From Chalciporus piperatus (taxonomy: Eukaryota; Basidiomycota; Agaricomycetes; Boletales; Boletaceae): a DNA stretch of 64,000 nt. The position numbers and the translations under genes are program-made. Below are positions 55,794 through 64,000 of this stretch, in pieces (position 1 is the stretch's first letter; the number at the start of each line of letters is the position of its first letter). Below the pieces are notes generated by a model. The model ran no database searches. It saw only the letters and a program-made list of their open reading frames with translations, and was not told where the DNA came from. The DNA is taken from contig JBBPTG010000036.1 of the NCBI GenBank assembly GCA_038093975.1, forward strand, positions 62,001 to 126,000. Direction: 5' to 3'.

Positions 55794-56604
55794 GAAGTAG
55801 TATAGGATGGCACAGATGGTTTGAATGAAACTACTAGTATTAGAAAGGTATAATACTGGCTCGAGATCGTGATGGAACTAGAGGTTTTGCACAAGGATAA
55901 AGTTTGCGGCGGTGGCACAAGTGTCCAGCTCGACGGTTTTCCGGGCTGCAAGGTGTCAGATAAAGGATTGTCAATGACGATCGATATGGGCAAAATGCGG
56001 ATGTGAGTACCTTGTTTGTAAATTGAGATCGGGGGGAATATGGCTGATGATCTGATACGGAACGTCTCATTGTGATGGCGGAATGGTTTACAGATGCGGG
56101 TACGGAGCAGCAGCGAGAGAGCACTGCGACTGTCGGGCTGCGTGAAGTGTCGTTGAGCACTGAGCCTAATGCGGTTGCTGTTCTGGACGTCTCGTTCTTC
56201 ATTGCTTCTCTTGCTTTGCGCTGGTGACATTTCTTCGAACCCCGATGCTTCTTCAAACAGTAAATCGAGTTCTCCGTGACCTGGATTCTGGCGCCACACT
56301 GGTCACACTCGACCGTCGTCCTTCCAAGCTCCGTAAATCCAGCTACCTTCAAGTTGAGTTCGATGGCATGGTCTTGTTCACGAGGGCTCCCCACAGTGAC
56401 TCGTGGGGATCCGGAATTGGTGGGTAAGGCTTGATATGTCCTATCATCCTCGCCAGGGGGACCAACAGGCCCCTCTGAGGACTGGAGGCTTGTCCCGGAG
56501 CTTGCAGACTCGGAGTGCGACTCGAGGGGAAGTTGAGTGGAGATTTGATTGGCTGTGAAATGGTGAGCGTCCGCGAGATCCCGTTCATGGCCGCCGTGAC
56601 TCAT
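55794..56604 (-). pseudogene. zinc-finger N-terminus of an unknown gene, cut by element 2
   Basis: The start is MSHGGHERDLADAHHFTANQ at 56604. After a Ser/Pro-rich part comes TTVECDQCGARIQVTENSIY with HRGSKKC, a CX2C...HX4C finger as found at the N-terminus of transposon-related Agaricomycete proteins. A probable intron lies near 56007-55951 (GTACTC...TTGCAG). The frame ends near the element 2 border at 55793, so the C-terminus is lost. I cannot say whether it was a host or transposon gene. Confidence 0.4.
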
Positions 56605-57552
56605 GAGGTCAGCCTCTTATCTCCAGAGCGGAACAGGAGAATCCCCCCTTTGCAGGTCTCTGCGGGCGGGGACGCGTTCGTGTTGTTTGGCATTGTGTAC
56701 CCATTCTGCTCGGCACTGAGACACTTCTCCACTTCGTTTTCCAAGGGTTATCTTACTTTAGGATACTATTCTACTATCTGAAGTGGTGTATTGAAGGCCT
56801 GGCATCACGAATCCAACTTCAGTTCACAATATCAAGTTGCTAGTTACATCATTTTTTCACTCCCTGCCAACATAAGTCCTGATTTTGGCAAGTCAGGACC
56901 CCGAGCACTTGATATTGTACTATCGGGGGGGAGTTGCGGTCGAAAATTAGAGTTTTGGACGCCCCTTGTGAGATCCCGGTACTCTGAAAATAGTGCCAAC
57001 AATTTTGTGTCTGCCAGCCATTCAATTGTGTCACGGCCGCTCGGGCGCACATTGAAGAAAAGCTTGTCGCTATCATCTAGTACTATCCACCTTGCCGGGA
57101 ATCCCCAAGTAGAACCATATACTTGGACATAACCGAAGCATTACGGTCCAGCCTTGACAGATCAAGTAAGTGGAATGAGTACATTATTTTGACGCTTTCC
57201 TGATGGGCGGGCGGTCCCCCGCTCATCCTTTAACCTGACGAATTCGGATATGCTTGCTCGCTTGCCCTACCCCCCCCTGGGCCAATACAGGGTTAGTCGT
57301 TTTTTTGCTAGCGGAAGGCATGTTGGAGGAAGTGAACAAAGAAACATAAAGGCTAAGCTGGAGGCTGAGCCCATCATATATCGTATTGATATCATTACGC
57401 CACCAGCCTACCGCGAGAGGTGATCGACGGCAGAAAGGGATCCCTCCCTTCCCCAGATAGATCGATCCTACGACATTCGTATCAAAAGACGAACTCTACC
57501 CCAACAACGCAGTCGCACCAGTGATGTGTATACAGTAGTACAACACACAGGA
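56605..57552. other. intergenic region, no gene seen
   Basis: It lies between the zinc-finger fragment and the 3' end of the REX4-like gene. Short open frames occur on both strands, none with recognisable content. No repeats were noticed. Confidence 0.35.
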
Positions 57553-58810
57553 TTACAACCGGATGCTACCTTTTTTCCCGCCACTGGCAAGACTCGTCCA
57601 CCATTTCTCCCCACTCTTGCCCGACTTTTTAGCAGCTCCGGGAGGATTCATAGTCCCCTTCTCGGCACCGCTACCGCCTTTCCGTCGAATCTCCTTTGTC
57701 CCATCCGCTCGACGCATGACTGTTGACAGCCCTGAGGAAATGCCTTTTCGTGGTAGCGAGCTTGAAGGTGGACGGGACGTGCTGTGCGACTTGGCGGGAC
57801 GGGACGTCGCAGAGTCCGGATGTGAGGACGAGCCAGTCGCCTCGCCCACCTCTGACTCTGAGCCCGAGTCCAACTCGGACGCTTCTCGTTTCCGTTTCTT
57901 CCCACCGAGGTTCGATTTCCCGGGTGAGGGAGGTGATTGGGCAGGTTTATCCGCAGGTTGGGTATTCGATTTGTCTTTGGACCGGGTATGGAGAGACCGA
58001 AATCCACTCTCGAATTGCTTTTTGTATAGTCGGAAGAGAGCCATCGTGGCCCGTGCATCCGTAACCTGTTTTGTGACGATGTCAGACACGCGAGGAGCAA
58101 TGGTATGAGTTGGGCGTTGAAAAGATACTTACACTGCTGTGCTCGCCTCCTTGGATTACGATACCGAGTTCTTGCTTGACGAGCACACGCAATGCGGGGC
58201 GACGTGATTTCACTATGTGGTGTTTGTACGCCAACGGTTGTGTGTCACGGATTTGTGGAGACGGGTGGGAGAGCAAGAGGGCCTACGGGTCGTAGAGTGT
58301 GAATCTTGAGAACACGAATAGCAACGATGAACCCACCTTGAGATCATTATGTACCGCGTGACCGACGAGTATTCGGTCCTTTATCAGCTCTGCCACCGTC
58401 TTTTGGACTTGTTCAAACGTGTCCGCTATCCGCGTTGTTGTATTGGCATGAGGAGAGACAGCGAGCCGATGATCACGTACCTTTTCCACCCAAATCGCTA
58501 CTTCTTACGCCACTCCACTTTGTACGATAGTCGACGACTCTTTCTCGCTGGCGCACGAAGACGTCGAGGACGACAGCGCCGGCGTAATTGACGACACTGA
58601 CGCGTGCAAGGGATGATTCATCGCCATCGATACCTACACCGACCATTTCGCAGTCGATTGCGATATATTTTCCCAAGCTATGGGGGAGGTGAGCGCTCGA
58701 GCATATATATGGGTTAGGTCAAGGAATACACACGCGGTCTGCGATTCTTTGTATTCCAGTTTTCCGAGGACCATTTTCCTCAACGCTGCGATGGACTCGC
58801 CGTTCTTCAT
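57553..58810 (-). CDS. REX4: RNA exonuclease 4-like DEDDh exonuclease
   Basis: Five exons join in frame to 341 aa: 58810-58734, 58677-58481, 58425-58337, 58282-58133, 58065-57553. The motifs are those of the REX4/ISG20 group: [14 protein letters not shown] (first D and E), [54 protein letters not shown], and [18 protein letters not shown] (H and last D). The family trims RNA during ribosome maturation in the nucleolus. The C-terminal 120 residues are Lys/Ser-rich and disordered with a KKRKRE nuclear signal. The start is uncertain: the frame is open upstream to about 58936 (KRKRQKID) without an ATG, and the usual N-terminal SSNW text was not found, so a first exon may be missed. Confidence 0.88.
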
Positions 58811-59206
58811 TTCGGAGGTAGCGAGATCGATGTGTTCGTTGGGTTGGTCTGTGTCGTGTCTTTTGGAGCGAGGGGTGCTCGTCGATGCGCCATGGTCGAT
58901 CTTTTGCCGTTTTCTTTTCGTAATTTCAGGTGGAAGAGAGTGATGTGTTAGAGAGAGTTAAATGGAATAGAGAGATCGTCGTTACATGTGATATCTCGAT
59001 GGCTTCGACATTGCAGGGTCGTTGAGTAAAAGAGTTGGAATCCGATCTCCGATGCTACTTCCGGTGCCAACCAGAATGACCGTTTTACTGCCGCGATGTA
59101 AGTTAGACGTGGGTTCTGATCTTGACGTGGGGGCGTGACAAGTACACGTTGCATCTTTCACTTCCCCATCAAAACGAGTCTTTTCATCTTCCTCAAACAC
59201 TGAAAC

Positions 59207-61083
59207 ATGCCTGGACGTCCAAAGTCAGGACCGCCATACCCTGAGGTACCCGACGTATATGTGGTGGTCGTCAAACCTTGGGGTATGGCCTCCGGTCCCA
59301 GGGAACGCGGCCAAAAAGATTTCGATCGCATCAGTGCATGGGCACAGTTCGTCCTTCGCGAAGCAGGTGTTGGTGCCGGGCGAACGCCGCCTATCGAATG
59401 CATCTATGCGATGGGGACAGTGAGTGTTTTCGGTCGCATTCTCGATCTTGTATGTGGGCGTGTATGAGAGGGCTAACGTCGTTCAATGTACACGTGCTTT
59501 TGTTCTTGTGGCTGGATGGGTCACCAGCGCGACGAGATTATCATCCAGTTTCCACCGGGAACCGATATCATCCCCCTCCTCGGAGAACACCGCTGGGCAA
59601 ACATTGCGAAGACATGGCAAGGTGATCCTAATGACCCACGTTCGACATCTGTGTTTATATACAACTGGAGAAACAATGGTGATCCTGCCAAACGTAAGTG
59701 AGGCATCCTATACGCTCTGAAAGTGCGCAAGCATGACTCGGATTGCAATGGCACGGGTTTCTCGATTCCCCGCGCCAACACCCGGTCTGAGCTGATTTTG
59801 CGATATTCCCAGACAACTGGTCGGAGAACTTTCCCGAGGATCCCAACATGGTCGTCCCTGCCAAATCACCATACCCGTCCCCATCGTGGACACAACCTCG
59901 CTCATCCTTGGCTAGCTTCGTGCATCCCATTCCACGACCTCTGGCTCCACCTATACCAACTAACCAAGACCAGGCGCCACAACCGACTTCTTCAAAGACG
60001 CTACCTCCCAAGGCAACCCCTGAACCGAAAGACACGACGGAAGCTGAACAACATGGAAACGACAGCGGGGAAAATTCAGCGGTAGGAAAGCGCTTTCTAT
60101 CCTAGCAACTCGTTCTTGACACCCATCTATCGTAACCAGTCCACTTCCCTCTTCCGACCATATGAACCTCCTTCCCAACACCCTTCCCACGCACAATTTC
60201 TCAACCCTCGACGAGCCCGTGATGACGACCCACCCGCGACTGCACCCACAACTACACAACAACCAGAGCCCGAGTTCGTCAAGAAACTTGATCCATATGA
60301 ATTGGGTGAGAACTTTCCCTCCTTATTCGGATGTTGCTGTATCCCTAAACGTTCTCCGTGCGTAGAGGAAGACGCACTCCGCGCGCTCAAATCTGAAGAT
60401 GAGGCCGTGAAACTGGAAATCATAGACCCCGATATCAAACCTATCCTCCCTCTCGCGTTACTCGAAGAATTCAAGTTCAAAGTGGAGGCTCAACGTCCGC
60501 GCGATCCACGTGAGCCACCTGTTTTTCTTTTCTTTTTTTCCGACGTTGCCCTTATCCTTTGCCAACTTAAAAGGTCCCGTAGTGCCTGAACAGACTCACC
60601 AGTCTACGTCGGCATTCGAGGATGAAGTGAACGCGTACCTTGCGAGTATCAGCGCCACGTCCTCGGGCGCCAATATTTCGCAAGCGGATTCGCGATCAAA
60701 CACGAGCACGACAACACCTCGACCTCAACCCCCTGCATTACAACAGTCTCATCGCTCTACAACAGAATTCGAGGACGAAGTGAACGCCTACCTTGCAAAT
60801 ATCAATCCCACACCCCCAGGCGCCCACGTTTCTCCAGCGGATACGCGATCCACCCCGGGTACGACGCTCACTCTTTCGCTCACATGCACAGCGTCACCTG
60901 ATAGAAAATATCGTTCAAAACAAACAGTGTCTGTCAAAAGAGAATACGAGGACGTCGAGATTGGGTTTTCACGTAAGCTGTCATGGACGCCGTCTCTTTT
61001 GTTCGTCGGCTTTTAGCTGATCGATGTTTTTTTTTTTTTGAACGCATTTAGGAGGGAAGAGGATAAAGGTCGAGGAACCCTAG
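59207..61083 (+). CDS. uncharacterised basidiomycete protein, 482 aa
   Basis: Six exons join in frame: 59207-59419, 59528-59693, 59813-60081, 60140-60509, 60574-60972, 61052-61083. It starts MPGRPKSGPPYPEVPDVYVV. The N-terminal part may be a small globular domain (RISAWAQFVLREAG, DEIIIQFPPGTDIIPLLGEH, HRWANIAKTWQGDP). The middle is Pro-rich, then LFGCCCIPKR, and an acidic stretch DALRALKSEDEAVKLEII. Two tandem copies of FEDEVNAYLA(S/N)I with a following TxxGAxxS lie in exon 5. The end is KRIKVEEP, which resembles a sumoylation site (IKVE). No family is recognised. Confidence 0.7.
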
Positions 61084-61418
61084 AGTGAGGTGCGCAACTC
61101 GCTGGTGTTGAGATTCGATCTATAGTAAGTCCATGGCTGGATACTTGTCTACGCTGAATGTCGAACGTTGATCGATAGGTTCTCAGCTTTGTACTAACAA
61201 TGTAAACGTGATACCATGGATTCTAGGACTAATTCAGACATTCCTGATGCACGAGCGGGACTAAGTTGGTGAAAACAGTAACAGTAACAGTGCATCTAGC
61301 ACTGGATCATAGGGATTACACGACGCGAAAAAAACCTAAGCATACAGACTCGAAACAAACCACGTTACAACGCAGCCTTGGCGACTAAAAAAAAAAAAAA
61401 CATCTGCCAACTTGACTC

Positions 61419-63695
61419 TCAGTCATCCATGATATCGATGACCGACTCGAGCGCGACCTTGGGCTTGAGCAACATCTTGATCTCCCACTGTTTCTCCTTC
61501 TCGCCCGTCATCGCTACTCTCGTCCTCTTCCTCAACCCCAGGTCCGTCGCACACAACACCTTTGGTGCGTTCAACTCCTTCGCCTTGGCGGAGCCCCCGT
61601 CGTCGTAGGAATCTTCCATCCACGTTGCGTCGAACGTGGTCGCAGGCGGCACCGCCAACACCTCCAAATCACCAGACGTCACGTCCTCTCCCACGATCTT
61701 GTTCACCCGCATGGCGAGCGACACGAGGAGAGAGAGCTTTTCTGTGAATTTAGACGAAAGTGCTGCGGTGATGTCGGATTTGGATCCGGTGGATCCGGCG
61801 ACGAGGAGGATGTCGCATAGACCGGAGATCATCTTGTTGGCGATTTGGAGCGTGAGCTGGATGGGGTCGAATGGGGTCGAGGGGACGTTGGCGCGGGTGA
61901 GAGCGCGCCACCGACCAGCTATTGCTTGAGCCTCTGTAATGTGATGCATCATGCGCACGGTGAGTTGTTTTTTTTGTTTGAGCTAGCCCGTAATGGGGGG
62001 GCCAAAAATCTCACCTTTCTCGCGTACGCTCTGGTACATCGTATCGATGAACCGGTTATGGTCCTCATCACCGCCAATGATCCAAGCACACGCGAACCAG
62101 CGAAGGTGGTACGCGAGGTACGCCTGGAACGCGATTTGTATCAGAATCGGATCATCCTTGTGGTTTTTCGTCCCCAAGAAATGAACGATCACACCCCCGA
62201 TCGCGGTCGATGCTCGTCTGGACCCAGCTATCTGATCCTCCGTCTTCAAGCCTCGTGCGTCCTCGTCGGAAAAGAACGCTTCGACCATGGACTCGGCCAT
62301 GAAGGCTGTGCTTTGAAGCACCTCGGCGTTCAACCTCTGGAGGGTGTTGGTGACCTCGGCGCCGGAGAAGTTGTCCGCGGTGGTGAGGAAGCTTTGGGCG
62401 CCCTTGAGCTCTGATGTACGATCATCGAGAAGCGTCATGACCTGACTGAATTCCTTCTTCAACGTCGACGATGCGTGCTGTGCGATTTCAAGCTCCTTGG
62501 TCTGGATGTCCAGACGACGTTTGAGCTCGTTCGCTGCTCGGGCAGCATCTCTCGTATAGGACAGTTCGGAGCGAAGACGTTCAATCTCTTGGACGCTTTG
62601 CTCCAGCTTGGGAGCGCAGTCGTCGAGCGACTTCTTCACTTTGCGGAGCTCCGAGTGAGCGAGGGTGTGATCGCGGCTAACCTGATCGATCGCTGCTTTC
62701 GTCGCTTGGCTTTCTTTCGCGTGCGTCTGTTTCAGCCTCTCCATCTCCGTATGCAGTTTCAGCGCAACACCATCCCTTTCTTTGCGTACCCGTTCCCGAT
62801 CAGTGGTGAGGTGTTCGATCCTCTGAGCATGCGCCTGTAACGTCTTCTTCCACTTCTCCTCCTCCTCCACGCGAGCACCGTCGGAAGCGGTCAACTCCCC
62901 TCGCAACCGCTCAGCTTCGGCCATGATCTGAGCCCGGTCGCGTTGGTTCTCTTCTTGGGCTTGGGTCATCTGTTGAACTTGTTGCTGGATCATCGCTTTG
63001 AGTCTGTCGTTTTCTTCCTTGAGTGTGTCGGCGAAGGAGATGGGGGGCGTGGAGTCGATGTCGACGTCCATGTCGACGTCCCTGTCCCTGTCCCTGTCCC
63101 GTTCTCTTTCTCTCTCCATGTCTCTATCCAGCTCGCGTTCTCGACGGGACCTGGGCCTGGTAGACGAGCCATCCTTTCCGCGGCTTCTCTCCGAACGATC
63201 ATTCGCCTTGAGCTCGGTGACCTTTCGATCCGACCGCTCACGGTCCGGTTCTATCCTGCGCGATGCAGCGAGCGACGTCTCGAGCCTCTGCCGCAGCCTC
63301 GTATCCCCTTCCTCCCCTGCTCCCCCTCCTGCACCTCCCCCTCCCGCACCTCCTCCTCCTGCACCTCCTCCTCCTGCACCTCCTCGCTGAAAATTAACCT
63401 CCCCAGGCCCACCATCAATCTGACTGAACCCAACGCGCTCAAACGTCTCGTCCAATTCGGGCGACGGCGGGGACCCACTGGCAGCTTTGACGTGCTCCCA
63501 TTGAGAGTAGTCGGTGGCAGAGGTTGTTGGCACGTCGCGGTCGCGGGGTGGGGGGTATTCGGTGATGGGCGTGGTGAGTTTGGGAGTGAGAGGACGGGGT
63601 TTGGTGGTGAGAGTGCTGCTTCTTCGTTTGGGTGTTGGAGGGGCGCTGCCGCTGCTCCCGCCGCCGCCGAGCCAGCTTGAGATGAAAGAAGACAT
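61419..63695 (-). CDS. coiled-coil protein, 731 aa
   Basis: Two exons (63695-62015 and 61933-61419) join in frame. The N-terminus MSSFISSWLGGGGSSG is followed by a Pro/Thr-rich region, four GGGGA repeats, an RE/RD dipeptide run (ERERDRDRDRDVDMDVD) and a coiled coil of about 230 residues (residues 210-450). The C-terminal third looks globular: TLQRLNAEVLQSTAFMAESM, AYLAYHLRWFACAWIIGGDE, AQAIAGRWRALTRANVP, LQIANKMISGLCDILLVAG. I recall similar Agaricomycete proteins without assigned function. The poly-Gly and Arg-Asp runs come from simple repeats and may vary between strains. Confidence 0.75.
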
Positions 63696-64000
63696 GAGAG
63701 GGTGGCGTAGTAGTTGGTTGGCTGTAGGGTGTTTTTCTTACGAGTGCGAGTACGAGTACGAGTACGAGTACGAGGTGGCTAGTAGTAGCTCGATGGGAGT
63801 TTTGTGGAATGGTCACGGGTCAAGTGGAACGTCGACTTGCCAGAATCCTAGAGTGGTGAGATGATGAGCTTCTGAGATAACGGGTTTTTTTTTTGGGTGG
63901 AAACGTGTGGGATTTGAACCCAACGCTGTCGGAGGGAGAAAGGCAGGACTAGTCCTCGAGTTAACCACAAGCAAAGTTCAAACGTGGGCGTGAGTCCGTG
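63696..64000. other. 5' flank of the coiled-coil gene, with simple repeats
   Basis: It holds a (GAGTAC) microsatellite at about 63740-63770 and a run of nine or ten Ts at 63886-63895. A tRNA-like stretch at 63905-63965 is discussed among rejected items. Confidence 0.4.

Noticed and set aside
62943..63680. Plus-strand 245-codon open frame
   Set aside because: It is a shadow of the coiled-coil gene caused by simple codon repeats.
63905..63965. tRNA gene of Leu/Ser type on the minus strand
   Set aside because: A GGTTCAAATCC T-loop and a GTGGTTAA D-loop are present, but the acceptor and anticodon stems do not pair and no T-run follows. It is probably a pseudogene or chance.

Overview
The window looks like nuclear DNA of a basidiomycete fungus, most likely an Agaricomycete. 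Host genes are cut by many short introns (about 50-60 nt, GT-AG). Several gene families are ones I associate with Agaricomycetes: Plavaka-type transposases, a DUF6698-like protein, a basidiomycete-style alpha-arrestin and an Ams2/SPT21-domain protein. I cannot name the species. There is no sign of bacterial or viral genome organisation.

Layout. 1-8.3 kb is a host gene block: an Ams2/SPT21-like regulator (partial), a secreted GH5 mannanase-like enzyme, an oligoribonuclease and a DUF6698-like protein. 8.3-11.6 kb holds poorly resolved exons. 11.6-40.8 kb is an accessory region built of nested transposons: a near-complete Copia element, two broken Plavaka transposases, Gypsy fragments in inverted arrangement, a Copia gag remnant, three solo LTRs and two non-autonomous terminal-inverted-repeat (TIR) elements. 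41.2-44.6 kb is an intact 10-exon arrestin-like gene. 45.4-55.8 kb is transposon-rich again: a hAT deletion derivative with exact target duplication, a second Copia element and a second satellite-armed TIR element. 57.5-63.7 kb is host DNA again: REX4-like exonuclease, an uncharacterised six-exon protein and a coiled-coil protein.

The most unusual content is a pair of elements (36215-39840 and 52298-55793) that start and end with the same short TIR. Their subterminal arms are hundreds of bases of 8-bp CAGTNNYC-type units arranged as long inverted repeats. The cores are unrelated and filled with other tandem arrays. In element 1 the two outer arms are almost identical over more than 200 bp by eye, so it seems young. 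A third, smaller element (19937-21023) has a different TIR but shares the hairpin-bearing tandem array of element 2. I do not recognise this architecture as a named class.

Nesting gives relative ages. Solo LTRs and element 1 lie inside Plavaka genes, the hAT copy lies inside an open reading frame that a Copia LTR then truncates, and element 2 lies inside that Copia polymerase. All gene models were read by eye; exon borders were chosen from frame continuity and splice consensus.
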